Assembly (NCBI GenBank): GCA_034414595.1
Contig: DAOULY010000011.1
Location: forward strand, 1 to 64,000
Reading direction: 5' to 3'
DNA: 64,000 bases
Source of the DNA: DAOULY01 sp034414595
GTDB taxonomy: Bacteria > Chloroflexota > Dehalococcoidia > SZUA-161 > JAUWZY01
The position numbers and the translations under genes are program-made. Positions 26,038 through 34,834 of this stretch are shown one piece after another. A model generated the notes under the pieces. It saw only the letters and a program-made list of their open reading frames with translations, was not told the origin of the DNA and searched no databases. Position 1 is the first letter of the stretch. Each line of letters opens with the position of its first letter.

Positions 26038-26439
26038 ATGGCGTTGCAAGCAGAGAAGGATACCAGCGGCACGCTGGCTGATGTAATCGACAGGATACTC
26101 GACAAAGGTCTGGTGATCAACGCAGACATCGCCGTCTCGGTGGCTGGCGTCGAGCTTCTCGGCATAAAGATAAGAGCCGCCCTGGCATCATTTGAAACTG
26201 CGGCCAAATATGGCTTGGAGTTTCCATCAGGAGTTGGAATGGAAACACCCGCATGGCAGGAGGCGATGGTGGGCAAGGAGACCTGCCCCCAGTGTGCTAA
26301 GCGCGTGCCAGTAGAGGAGCTAATGGAAGAAGGCTGCCCCTGGTGCGGCTGGATAAGTGCCAAAGCGAAGAGGGCAGGTGCAAGTCCATCCGGCAATGGG
26401 CACCGCCAGGGAGAGACATCCTGGGTGGAGGCAATTTAG
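26038..26439 (+). CDS. GvpA-family minor protein (GvpJ-like) with a C-terminal zinc ribbon
   Basis: 133 residues. Residues 1-65 follow the GvpA fold (TLADVIDRILDKGLVINADI, VAGVELLGIKIRAALASFET). GvpJ, GvpM and GvpS are such paralogues, thought to start or cap the vesicle. Residues about 83-102 hold CPQC and CPWC (ETCPQCAKRVPVEE, EEGCPWCGW), a four-Cys zinc ribbon. A GvpA-like wall protein with a zinc ribbon is unusual. GAAAGGGGG precedes the ATG. Confidence 0.85.
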   Translation: MALQAEKDTSGTLADVIDRILDKGLVINADIAVSVAGVELLGIKIRAALASFETAAKYGLEFPSGVGMETPAWQEAMVGKETCPQCAKRVPVEELMEEGCPWCGWISAKAKRAGASPSGNGHRQGETSWVEAI

Positions 26440-26447
26440 GAGGCTCC

Positions 26448-27017
26448 ATGAAGAAAGATCACCCAAAGGCCGACCTATCCGATGTCATTGGCGGCACGCT
26501 CGACATCCTCGGCCTCAAGATAGACCTGGCGGAATTGCTCTCTTCCCCGGAGAACGCAAGGGGCCGACTGGAGGAGCTCAGGGAAAAGCTGAAGAAGGCT
26601 GGCGGTAGAGAGGTGCTGAGCGATGAGGAATGGGGAAGGGGAGAGACGAGGATCAGCGGACACCTCAGCACTCGTGGCATCCTGGGCGAAAGGGAGTACC
26701 ACATAGGCACCACTGAGCCATCAACCAGATGGAGGGATCAGGAAAGTGTATGGAAGCCAACCGAAGTCGTGGAACCCCCGGTTGACGTTTTCCACGAGGC
26801 TGAAGAGATTGTGATTATAGCCGAGGTCCCGGGAGTAGACCTGGGAGAACTGGATCTGGAAGTCGATGGAGACGTCTTCTCCTTCTCCACAAAGCCGGCA
26901 GCCCGCAGGGGGTACCGCAAGAAGATTGAACTGGGTGCCCCGGTACAGGTGGACAGTTTGAAGGCGACCTGCCGAAACGGGATTCTAGAAGTTCACCTGC
27001 AGAAGAGGACGCCTTAG
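26448..27017 (+). CDS. gvpH: GvpH/Hsp20-like small heat-shock protein
   Basis: 189 residues from ATG 26448 with AGGAGG five bases ahead. In-frame extension upstream to 26343 overlaps the previous gene and is unlikely. The N-terminus (DLSDVIGGTLDILGLKIDLA) resembles the GvpH head. Residues about 100-189 form an alpha-crystallin (Hsp20) domain: PPVDVFHEAEEIVIIAEVPG, LEVDGDVFSFST and CRNGILEVHLQK. Small heat-shock proteins of this kind occur in gas vesicle clusters and presumably keep hydrophobic GvpA-type proteins soluble. A second relative lies at 30380-31087. Confidence 0.85.
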   Translation: MKKDHPKADLSDVIGGTLDILGLKIDLAELLSSPENARGRLEELREKLKKAGGREVLSDEEWGRGETRISGHLSTRGILGEREYHIGTTEPSTRWRDQESVWKPTEVVEPPVDVFHEAEEIVIIAEVPGVDLGELDLEVDGDVFSFSTKPAARRGYRKKIELGAPVQVDSLKATCRNGILEVHLQKRTP

Positions 27018-27033
27018 AGGGAGGCATGGCGGT

Positions 27034-27354
27034 ATGGTACTCGATATCGATGAGAGGAGTCTGAAGCACGGCCTGCTTGGGCTGGTGATCGCCCTCGTTG
27101 AGATCATACGGGACGCTCTCAAGCTCCAGGCGATGAAGCGCATGGAAAGCGGGCGGCTGGCTGAGGAGGAAGTGGAAAGGTTGGGGGAGGCACTCATGGA
27201 CCTCGACGCGGCTATCGAGGAGATGAAAGAGGAGCAGGGGGTCTTCGAGTCTGTGAAATCGATAAGAGATGGCCTTGATGAATACGTCGACGCTGTCCTC
27301 GACGAGATGATAAACCCTGAACGTTGGAAAGAGAAGGCCGAGCAAAGGGGTTAA
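27034..27354 (+). CDS. gvpK: Gas vesicle protein GvpK
   Basis: 106 residues with the typical GvpK pattern: KHGLLGLVIALVEIIRDALK, LQAMKRMESGRL-x-EEEVERLG and a C-terminal helix with DLDAAIEEMKEEQG. It overlaps nothing upstream and ends two bases before the next ATG. GvpK is a conserved accessory protein of unknown exact role. Confidence 0.95.
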   Translation: MVLDIDERSLKHGLLGLVIALVEIIRDALKLQAMKRMESGRLAEEEVERLGEALMDLDAAIEEMKEEQGVFESVKSIRDGLDEYVDAVLDEMINPERWKEKAEQRG

Positions 27355-27356
27355 AG

Positions 27357-28178
27357 ATGCGATACAGTAACAAGATCGAGATTGCGCCGGTTGAAACCGT
27401 TGTCAAAGAGGAGGCAAGATACCTCTATTGCATTGCCGATGCCACGGAAAGTGTGAGCCTGGGGAAAATCGGTATAGAGGGTAGGGAAGTCTACACCATC
27501 CCTTACAAGGATATCTGCGCTGTGATGCACGACTCCCCTGCGCAGCCTTACCAATCGGGTGATGAGGGAATGGTGAAGGCGTGGGTAATGACTCATCAGC
27601 AGGTGGTTGATGCTGCCTGGGAGAGGTGGGGCACTGTGCTCCCCGCGACCTTTGATACCATAATTAGTGCAGGAGCGAAGGGCAGCGCTGAGCAAAACAT
27701 GCTGGATTGGCTCGAGCAGGAGCATGAAGAGCTCAAAACAAAAATTGAAAGGGTGAGGGACAAGGCAGAGTATGGGGTGCAGGTCTTTTGGGATCCCAAA
27801 CTCGTGGCCCAAAATTTGTCGAAGACAAGCCTGGAAATAAGAAACCTGGAAGAGGAGATCAAGAGCAAGCCTAGAGGCCTAGCCTATATGTACCGGCAGA
27901 GACTTGAGAACCTGATACAGCGCGAGATGCAATCCGCAGCCGACAAGTACTTCAAAGACTTTTATCACCGCATCCGAATACACGCCGATGATATCCGTGT
28001 CGAAAAGACGAAGAAGGCAGAGCAGGGCTTGCAGATGCTCCTGAATCTGTCATGCTTAGTTGACAGGTACAGGTACATGCTTCTCGGGGCGGAATTGGAC
28101 AAAATCAACGAGATGAAGGGGTTTTCCGTGCGCTTTACCGGACCATGGCCCCCTTATAGCTTTGTCGGTGGTTTTTGA
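27357..28178 (+). CDS. Gas vesicle protein GvpF/GvpL, third copy
   Basis: 273 residues from ATG 27357, two bases after the gvpK stop (AAGGGG ahead). Family features: EARYLYCIADATESVSLGKI, HDSPAQPYQ, HQQVVDAAWERWGTVLPATF and the closing FTGPWPPYSFVGGF. The middle is a long charged coiled coil (about 105-200). It is more divergent than the two other copies and lacks a J-domain. Confidence 0.93.
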   Translation: MRYSNKIEIAPVETVVKEEARYLYCIADATESVSLGKIGIEGREVYTIPYKDICAVMHDSPAQPYQSGDEGMVKAWVMTHQQVVDAAWERWGTVLPATFDTIISAGAKGSAEQNMLDWLEQEHEELKTKIERVRDKAEYGVQVFWDPKLVAQNLSKTSLEIRNLEEEIKSKPRGLAYMYRQRLENLIQREMQSAADKYFKDFYHRIRIHADDIRVEKTKKAEQGLQMLLNLSCLVDRYRYMLLGAELDKINEMKGFSVRFTGPWPPYSFVGGF

Positions 28179-28189
28179 CTGAGGAGTCT

Positions 28190-28489
28190 ATGGAGCCAAC
28201 GCGCAACTCACACGCTACCCTAGTCGACCTCTTGGATCGGGTCCTAGATCGTGGACTTGTAATCTATGCCGACATCATAATCTCAGTCGCCGGCGTACCC
28301 CTCATCGGGGTCAACCTGAGGGCTGCCCTGGCCGGGATGGAGACCATGCTCGAGTATGGGATGATGAAGGAGTGGGACGAGCGCACCCGTGCCTGGGAGA
28401 ATGAGCGGCACAGGAAAAGAGAAGTATCCCCGTTATTTGGAGAGGAGCTCGCCCCGGAGATGAAAGGAATACCAAGCTGCGTGACATGA
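28190..28489 (+). CDS. GvpA-family minor protein (GvpM/GvpJ-like)
   Basis: 99 residues from ATG 28190 (GAGGAG ahead; an in-frame TTG at 28175 overlaps the preceding gene). GvpA fold: TLVDLLDRVLDRGLVIYADI and VAGVPLIGVNLRAALAGMET, then a charged tail without cysteines. GvpM/J-type proteins are minor vesicle components thought to nucleate or cap. Its stop overlaps the dnaK start (ATGA). Confidence 0.88.
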   Translation: MEPTRNSHATLVDLLDRVLDRGLVIYADIIISVAGVPLIGVNLRAALAGMETMLEYGMMKEWDERTRAWENERHRKREVSPLFGEELAPEMKGIPSCVT

Positions 28490-30231
28490 CTAGAGCTGTA
28501 GGCATCGACCTGGGGACAACTTACACTGTCGTGGCTGCCATAGACGATGGGCGGCCAAGGATCATACCGAACGCTGAGGGTCAACGGCTCACGCCCTCGG
28601 TCGTTTCTTTTACCAAGGAGGGCAGGACCCTGGTAGGTGGGATGGCCAGGAGGCAGGCTATCGCAAACCCGGAGAGGACGGTGGCCTCGGTCAAGAGGCG
28701 CATGGGCTCCAATTATAGGGTCAACGTCGATGGCCGAGAGTACACCCCCCAAGAGATATCCGGCGCGATCTTGCGCAAGGTCAAGGCGGATGCAGAAGAC
28801 CACCTGGGAGAGAAAGTGGAACGAGCCGTGATCACCGTGCCCGCCTATTTCAACGATCAACAACGCCAGGCGACGAAGGAGGCGGGCATCATCGCCGGCT
28901 TGGATGTGATCAGGATTATTAGTGAGCCCACTGCTGCTGCCTTGGCCTACGGCCTCGACCGGGAGGATGTGCATACCGCATTGGTCTGGGATCTAGGCGG
29001 CGGCACCTTCGATGTTTCCATCTTGGAGCTTGAGCAGGGCATCTTTGAGGTCAGGGCTGTCAGTGGCGATACCTGGCTCGGCGGCGACGACTATGACCAG
29101 ACAGTGATGGATTATCTGTCGAGGCAGTACCAAGAGAACTACGGGATTGCCTTACCCGGAGACGGAAGGGCACGGCAAAGGCTGAGGGAGGCTGCGGAAA
29201 AAGCCAAAATCGATCTTTCACTGAAAACATCAACCGACATTCACCTGCCGTTTGTTGGCGGGGACTACGGTGCACCGACACACTGGAGGACCACCCTGAG
29301 CAGAGAGAAGTTCCAGGAACTGACCAGACATCTACTGGAGAGGATAATTTCCCCTACCCGCCAGGCACTTGCCGACGCGGGACTGGAACCCAGGGATATC
29401 GATCGAGTGATCCTGGTGGGAGGGGCGACGAGGATGCCCGCCCTGTGGGAACTGGCTCGGCAATGGCTGGGGAAAGAGCCCTATCAGAGCATCAATCCCG
29501 ATGAGGTCGTGGCCTTGGGGGCCGCCATCCATGCGGGAATGCTGGTTGGGGCGATTGATAAGGTAGTTCTCCTCGACGTTCTCCCCCTCTCTCTCGGCAT
29601 TCAAACTCAGGGTGGGCTTTTCACCAGAATTATTCCCAGGAATACTCCCCTGCCTGCCTCGGAGGCGCGGGTCTTCACCACAGCTGCGGATTGTCAGACC
29701 TCGGTCGACATCCAGGTATGGCAAGGGGAGCGAGAGCTTGTCTTGGACAACCTCCCCCTGGGGCAGTTTCAACTCGAGGGCATCCCACCACTTCCCAGAG
29801 GAACTCCTAAGATCGAGGTTGCCTTCGATGTAGATGTAGATGGGATTATGCACGTATCTGCCAAAGACCTGCTCAGTGAAAATGAGACAAGGGTGAAGAT
29901 TGTTTCCTCAAAAGGGCTTCGTCAAGAGGACATCGATCGCCTGATCGCGGTGGCAGAATCACGTGCTGACGAGGATCGGGAGAAGCAGCAGAAGATAGCG
30001 GCCGGTATCCAAGCGGAAAACGCCATCGCTGCTTCACAGATTGCCTTGGAAGAGTTCTGTGACCCAGGGATGGAACTAAAGGCAGGGGAAATCGAGAAAG
30101 CCGTGCTCAAAGTCGAAAAGGCATTGGCCAGTGGCCGGAGTGACGAGATAAGACACCGAAGCGCTGAGCTGAGAGAACTGCTGGGCGTGTCCCAAAGGGA
30201 TGTGCGAAACGGCGCCGCACAAAGAGCTTAG
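28486..30231 (+). CDS. dnaK: DnaK (Hsp70) chaperone in the gas vesicle operon
   Basis: 581 residues, somewhat short of the usual 600-640. ATPase-domain motifs are complete: GIDLGTTYTVVA, AVITVPAYFNDQQRQATKEA, WDLGGGTFDVSI and VILVGGATRMPALWE. The linker DVLPLSLGIQTQGG leads into the substrate-binding domain, while the helical lid is shortened. It is translationally coupled to the preceding gvp gene. With the J-domain of the gvpF fusion it makes a complete J-Hsp70 pair. I see no grpE in the window, so nucleotide exchange must come from elsewhere. Confidence 0.95.
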   Translation: MTRAVGIDLGTTYTVVAAIDDGRPRIIPNAEGQRLTPSVVSFTKEGRTLVGGMARRQAIANPERTVASVKRRMGSNYRVNVDGREYTPQEISGAILRKVKADAEDHLGEKVERAVITVPAYFNDQQRQATKEAGIIAGLDVIRIISEPTAAALAYGLDREDVHTALVWDLGGGTFDVSILELEQGIFEVRAVSGDTWLGGDDYDQTVMDYLSRQYQENYGIALPGDGRARQRLREAAEKAKIDLSLKTSTDIHLPFVGGDYGAPTHWRTTLSREKFQELTRHLLERIISPTRQALADAGLEPRDIDRVILVGGATRMPALWELARQWLGKEPYQSINPDEVVALGAAIHAGMLVGAIDKVVLLDVLPLSLGIQTQGGLFTRIIPRNTPLPASEARVFTTAADCQTSVDIQVWQGERELVLDNLPLGQFQLEGIPPLPRGTPKIEVAFDVDVDGIMHVSAKDLLSENETRVKIVSSKGLRQEDIDRLIAVAESRADEDREKQQKIAAGIQAENAIAASQIALEEFCDPGMELKAGEIEKAVLKVEKALASGRSDEIRHRSAELRELLGVSQRDVRNGAAQRA

Positions 30232-30321
30232 CTCAGCCTTCAACATGGGACTAATGTTGAGATTAACAGATGACCTTATCTCACCCCCGCCAAGCAGCCA
30301 GCTGATACTGAGGCCAAAGTA

Positions 30322-30350
30322 TTGACATATGATTATACATGTGTTATAAT
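30322..30350 (+). promoter_or_regulatory. Perfect consensus sigma-70 promoter before the HTH-Hsp20 gene
   Basis: TTGACA (30322-30327), exactly 17 bp, TATAAT (30345-30350), with TG one base before the -10 hexamer. The spacer and -10 hold an imperfect dyad (TTATACA / TGTTATAA) that could be an operator for the HTH protein it drives. Confidence 0.85.
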
Positions 30351-30379
30351 ACGTGGCGAGTGTTAGAGGGTCGGTGGCT

Positions 30380-31087
30380 ATGGAAGGCAAGAGGATCAAG
30401 AAGCTGCGACTGGAGTTCGGTCTATCCCAAGAGAGGTTTGCCCATCTTCTCGGCGTCTCGCTGCAGACTGTGAGGCGCTGGGAGAGCGGATTGACCAAGC
30501 CGCTACCTATCATCAGCCTCAAGTTGGAGGAACTACGGCGACAAACAAGGGACGCTCAGCAAGGTAGAGGAGGAGTTTCAATGAGTGAGAAAAGCAAGAG
30601 GTCCAAAGAGGGAGTCGACCTTGGCGGCTTGTTCAAAGGGATCGGAAATCTGTTTGACTTCGTCTCCAAGATGGCCGAGGAGGGCGAAGGGGAATACAGT
30701 CGGCGCGGCGAAATAGAGGCTCTGGGCGGCAAGGCTAAGGGTGTGTTCGGCTTCAGCGTAAGGATGGGATTGGGGGGCAAGCCAGTGGTAGAGCAGTTCG
30801 GCAACATCAGGGCCACAGAAGAGGGCACAGTGGTAGCGGAGGTCCGCGAACCGCTGGTTGATGTGCTCGATGAAGGTGATAGGCTTGTGGTCATCGCTGA
30901 GCTTCCTGGTATCGAGGCCGAGAATATCCATATCGAGGTCGATGAGGACATCCTGGAACTGACGGCTGAGGCCAAGGATAGGAAATACAGCAAGGAGCTA
31001 CTACTGCCCTCAGCGGTCGAAGCCGATTCCATGGAATCCTCCTATAGGAATGGAATCCTCGAGATAAGACTTAAGAAAAAGAAATAG
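30380..31087 (+). CDS. XRE-type HTH domain fused to GvpH/Hsp20, with a second internal start
   Basis: 235 residues. Residues 1-55 are an XRE helix-turn-helix (KRIKKLRLEFGLSQERFAHL, VSLQTVRRWESGLTKP). Residues from about 68 resemble GvpH, ending in an Hsp20 domain (about 150-235, EPLVDVLDEGDRLVVIAELP, SYRNGILEIRLKKKK). An ATG at 30581 has AGAGGAGGAG just ahead and would give the Hsp20 part alone (168 residues), so two proteins may be made from one frame. It sits behind the consensus promoter, 13 bp before the CDC48-type gene. Possibly an autoregulator that senses unfolded Gvp clients (inference). Confidence 0.85.
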   Translation: MEGKRIKKLRLEFGLSQERFAHLLGVSLQTVRRWESGLTKPLPIISLKLEELRRQTRDAQQGRGGVSMSEKSKRSKEGVDLGGLFKGIGNLFDFVSKMAEEGEGEYSRRGEIEALGGKAKGVFGFSVRMGLGGKPVVEQFGNIRATEEGTVVAEVREPLVDVLDEGDRLVVIAELPGIEAENIHIEVDEDILELTAEAKDRKYSKELLLPSAVEADSMESSYRNGILEIRLKKKK

Positions 31088-31100
31088 AAGAGAAAAGATA

Positions 31101-33242
31101 ATGCAGGAAGAGAGCGATGTTCTAAGCTTGAAGGTAGCCGAGGCTCCGGCCAAGGATGTGGGAAGAGCCATAGCCAGACTTGACCCCGATGATATGGCAA
31201 AGATAGGGGCTGAGGTGGGAGACATCGTCCTGATCACAGGCAAGCGGGCTGCTGTGGCCAAGGTCATGCCAGCCTATCCTCAGTACCGCGGCCAGGGAAC
31301 CATCCAGATAGACGGCATCACCCGCGAGAATGCACAAACCGGACTGGGAGAGAAGGTTAACCTCCAGAAGGCAGAGTATGAGAGTGCCAATACTGTAGTC
31401 CTCGCCTCCATAAGCTCTTCCCGGGCTTTTGTCGCCGAGAAGGACAGGAAATACTTGGGAAGGCTCCTCGAGGGGCTGCCAGTGACCGCCGGGGACAAGG
31501 TAAGGGTCACCTTTTTGGGCAGCCGTTACCAGGAGTTCTCGGTGGTGGATACCAGCCCCAAGGGTGCCGTAATAATCGGCCCCCTGACCACCATAAAAGT
31601 AAAAGGGGAGGCCACGGTTGGCAAGGAAAAGACCGGTGTCACTTACGAAGACATCGGTGGGCTGCAGAAGGAGATTCAGCGCATAAGGGAGATGATCGAG
31701 CTCCCGCTAAAACATCCCGAGGTGTTTGAGAGGCTGGGAATCGAGGCCCCTAAAGGTGTACTGTTGCACGGCCCACCGGGGTGTGGTAAGACCTTGATCG
31801 CCAGAGCGGTAGCAAATGAGACCGATGCCTATTTTGTCCACATAAGCGGCCCGGAGGTGATCCACAAGTTCTACGGTGAAAGCGAAGCGCATCTCAGGGC
31901 CATTTTCGAGAAGGCGGGACAACAAGCGCCGGCTATAGTCTTTCTCGATGAGATTGACGCCATAGCTGCTAAGAGGGAGGATATCAGGGGCGATCAGCAG
32001 GTAGAACGGAGGGTGGTGGCGCAGCTTCTGGCCCTGATGGACGGCCTTAAATCCAGGGGACAGGTGATCGTCATCGGGGCTACCAATATACCCAATGTGC
32101 TCGATCCTGCCCTGAGGAGGCCAGGTCGCTTCGACCGCGAGATCTCCATAAGCATTCCCGACAAAAATGGCAGGCTGGAGATACTTCACATCCATACCAG
32201 AGGAATGCCTCTGGCTGCCGACGTTAACTTGGAGAGGATAGCGGAGATCACTCATGGCTTTGTCGGGGCGGATCTGGAAGCGCTCAGCCGCGAGGCAGCA
32301 ATGGTGACCCTGAGGAAGATCATGCCCAAGATCGAGTTTGAAGCCGACTATATACCCTACGAGCTCCTCTTGGAATTAGAGGTTACCATGAACGATTTCA
32401 TTGAGGCGCTAAAGGAAGTGGAGCCTTCAGCAATAAGGGAGGTTTTCACTGAGATCCCCGATGTGAAGTGGAGTGACGTCGGCGGGCTGGAAGAGGCCAA
32501 GAGGGTGCTCATGGAGACCATCGAGTGGCCACTCAGGTACCCGCAGCTATTCGAACATGCCAATACCAACCCGGCGAAGGGCATCCTGCTCACCGGGCCT
32601 CCGGGCACGGGCAAGACCCTCCTTGCTAAGGCAGTGGCCAGCGAGAGCGAGGTGAATTTTATCTCGGTCAAGGGGCCAGAGCTCCTTTCCAAATGGGTAG
32701 GTGAGTCCGAGAAAGGCGTTAGGGAGGTGTTCAAAAAGGGAAAGCAGGCCAGCCCCTGTATTATCTTCTTCGATGAGATTGACGCCATCGCCCCCCTCCG
32801 AGGGTCCAGTGCTGATTCTCACGTCACCGAGCGGGTGATCAGTCAGTTCCTGACCGAACTCGATGGCGTAGAGGAACTAAAGGGTGTTGTAGTTCTGGCT
32901 GCTACTAATAGGCCCGATATTGTCGACCCCGCTCTGCTCAGAGCCGGTAGATTCGACTTTCGGCTGGAGCTACCTGCCCCAGATGAGAAAGCTCGGCTTC
33001 AAATATTTCAAATTCATACTAGAGGTAAGCCATTGGCTGAGGATGTGGTTCTTGAGTCTTTGGCAAAGGACACCGAGGGTCTGGTGGGTTCAGACGTAGA
33101 GGGCATTTGCCGGAGCGCATCTATGCTGGCGATAAGGGAGTTCGTGAACAGCCTCGATTTAAACCCTGTGCCAGCAGAAGTCACCGCCTTTGAAATTGCC
33201 GCCAAGCATTTCGAAGAGGCGCTGGCAAAATTCAGAAAATGA
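31101..33242 (+). CDS. CDC48/VAT-type AAA ATPase
   Basis: 713 residues with the archaeal VAT/CDC48 layout: an N-domain (1-180, double-psi barrel type), then two AAA modules with Walker A GPPGCGKT (224-231) and GPPGTGKT (499-506), Walker B IVFLDEID and IIFFDEID, and second regions of homology with ATNIPNVLDPALRRPGRFDR and ATNRPDIVDPALLRAGRFDF. Such ATPases unfold or extract proteins. Homologues are reported near gas vesicle genes in some prokaryotes. Follows the HTH-Hsp20 gene by 13 bp. Confidence 0.93.
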   Translation: MQEESDVLSLKVAEAPAKDVGRAIARLDPDDMAKIGAEVGDIVLITGKRAAVAKVMPAYPQYRGQGTIQIDGITRENAQTGLGEKVNLQKAEYESANTVVLASISSSRAFVAEKDRKYLGRLLEGLPVTAGDKVRVTFLGSRYQEFSVVDTSPKGAVIIGPLTTIKVKGEATVGKEKTGVTYEDIGGLQKEIQRIREMIELPLKHPEVFERLGIEAPKGVLLHGPPGCGKTLIARAVANETDAYFVHISGPEVIHKFYGESEAHLRAIFEKAGQQAPAIVFLDEIDAIAAKREDIRGDQQVERRVVAQLLALMDGLKSRGQVIVIGATNIPNVLDPALRRPGRFDREISISIPDKNGRLEILHIHTRGMPLAADVNLERIAEITHGFVGADLEALSREAAMVTLRKIMPKIEFEADYIPYELLLELEVTMNDFIEALKEVEPSAIREVFTEIPDVKWSDVGGLEEAKRVLMETIEWPLRYPQLFEHANTNPAKGILLTGPPGTGKTLLAKAVASESEVNFISVKGPELLSKWVGESEKGVREVFKKGKQASPCIIFFDEIDAIAPLRGSSADSHVTERVISQFLTELDGVEELKGVVVLAATNRPDIVDPALLRAGRFDFRLELPAPDEKARLQIFQIHTRGKPLAEDVVLESLAKDTEGLVGSDVEGICRSASMLAIREFVNSLDLNPVPAEVTAFEIAAKHFEEALAKFRK

Positions 33243-33245
33243 GCC

Positions 33246-33902
33246 ATGATGAGAAGTCTCCTCTATTTGCCCATCATTCACACCGAAGCAGACATGGGCA
33301 GCATGGCCGCCACCATTGAGAGGGAAAGCGCTTCCCTTTGTGGACAAGAACGCTGGTCCCGGCATCGGGAGACGGTGGCCAAGTTCTGGCAGAGTGTGGT
33401 TGATTATCTCCTATCTTGCGATAGCGCCAGCATGAAGATCTATCAGGACGGCCTCGCTGCTGATGGTGAAGTGGGACGGAAGATCATCAAGGAAGCAGCC
33501 AGGAGGGGCAGCAGAAATCATCAAGTTGTCCTCGAGCTGATCAAAAAGGGGGCGGAGATAAGAAAGACGGAAGACGCCTCCCTCCTCCTACAGGAATATG
33601 AACACATCTACAAGCTTGTCAGTGGCAAGCCGTCTGAAACGGTTTCCAGCGATCGTCTAACCGAACAAAGGGACAGGTTTATAGCCAGTACCATAAATGA
33701 AACCCTGAGGGATGGGGAAATCGCCGTTCTCTTTATCGGAGCGTATCACAACGTATTTCCTCTCCTAGCGAGGGACATCGTCGTGAAGCAAATAAAAGAT
33801 GCCGAGAAGGTGAGAGCTTACTTTCACGAACTTTTCTCTGGGCGTGATGAAACTATGTTTCAGCAATTGGCTCATTACCTCACTGCTCCTATAAGACCTT
33901 AG
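33246..33902 (+). CDS. Unknown protein at the end of the CDC48 operon
   Basis: 218 residues, three bases after the AAA ATPase stop. Mostly helical. The start is hydrophobic (MRSLLYLPIIHTEADMGSM). The segment RDRFIASTINETLRDGEIAV followed by LFIGAYHNVFPLL resembles the closing motif of TraB/GumN-like folds only loosely. No catalytic set can be assigned. The tight spacing suggests it works with the AAA ATPase. Confidence 0.7.
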   Translation: MMRSLLYLPIIHTEADMGSMAATIERESASLCGQERWSRHRETVAKFWQSVVDYLLSCDSASMKIYQDGLAADGEVGRKIIKEAARRGSRNHQVVLELIKKGAEIRKTEDASLLLQEYEHIYKLVSGKPSETVSSDRLTEQRDRFIASTINETLRDGEIAVLFIGAYHNVFPLLARDIVVKQIKDAEKVRAYFHELFSGRDETMFQQLAHYLTAPIRP

Positions 33903-34536
33903 TGGACAATAAAACTTATCCCCCAATTCACAACCGAACAACACCCAATTGTTGACTCCTCAAGGACTTACTGCTTAATATTGCGCTATCAATACAGAGC
34001 TCAGGAAGGCACTACTTCCCAGGCGATAGCTAAAATCCACCGCTGTATGGTTTTGCACGCTCACCTACTATAAGCATCGGCGCAATCGAAATAAGCACAG
34101 GGAATAAAAGAGGTGACATCTGCATATCGGAGGCGATCTCAAGGGTGCCTTATTCAAACATGGTGATATCTTCGCTACCAAAAGGACATGGATTCCAGGC
34201 GGGAGTTCCCGTAACCTTATCATCACTCGGATTGATAGTTAATAACTCGACATCATCGCCGATCATATTAAGCGGTTTTGGACGTGTTAACTCACGTCTT
34301 TTCGTACCTTATTTGCCCTTATTAGAGCCTTGATCGCTAATCTAGCATGAGCTTATCATAAATACAACAGTCCATCATGGAAATGCCTGCTAAGGAGGTG
34401 AATTTTTTGGCTCTTTTAGTGTGATGAACCTTTGTCTGGCTCCCATCCTATGCCGTCCGTAAGACACAAGCGGCTCATACTTTACTAGCCCCCGCATACT
34501 ATACTAGACTTCTGGGAATTGGATAAGATAGTGTGG

Positions 34537-34777
34537 TTAAAGAGATGTTGAAGTGGTAATGATATTACCAGCTTGAGATTCAGAAAATGGAAACATCCCA
34601 GACCCTGTAGGATAAATCGAGGCTAATTTAGGGTAATATCATTACCAATTGTACACCATTGTGGACAGCTCCCGAACTCTTCTTTGAGAAGAAGCAGTTG
34701 ATTCCAGCTTTGCAGGGATTGCTTCTCTCTTATCTACGGCTCACGCAGTGACTTTATTGTTTTCAGCAGGGCTTGTC
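34537..34777. repeat. 241-bp dispersed repeat, copy 2
   Basis: Ungapped match to 12770-13010 with about six substitutions, same orientation, 21.8 kb away. The flanks differ, which defines the repeat ends. Confidence 0.8.
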
Positions 34778-34798
34778 ACTTTTCTGGCTTTTTGTGTA

Positions 34799-34834
34799 CC
34801 TGCCCCCACTAGTGGTACCACTAGTGGGGGCAGG
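34799..34834. repeat. Perfect 36-bp palindrome
   Basis: Two 18-bp arms (CCTGCCCCCACTAGTGGT and its exact reverse complement) meet with no loop, 22 bp after the end of repeat copy 2. No U-tract on either side. Confidence 0.7.

Noticed and set aside
26343..26447. N-terminal extension of the GvpH/Hsp20 gene
   Set aside because: It would overlap the zinc-ribbon GvpA-family gene in another frame. ATG 26448 has a far better ribosome binding site.
34145..34333. 62-residue plus-strand frame
   Set aside because: No ribosome binding site, low-complexity Ser/Leu composition, and it sits in a region with no other coding signal.
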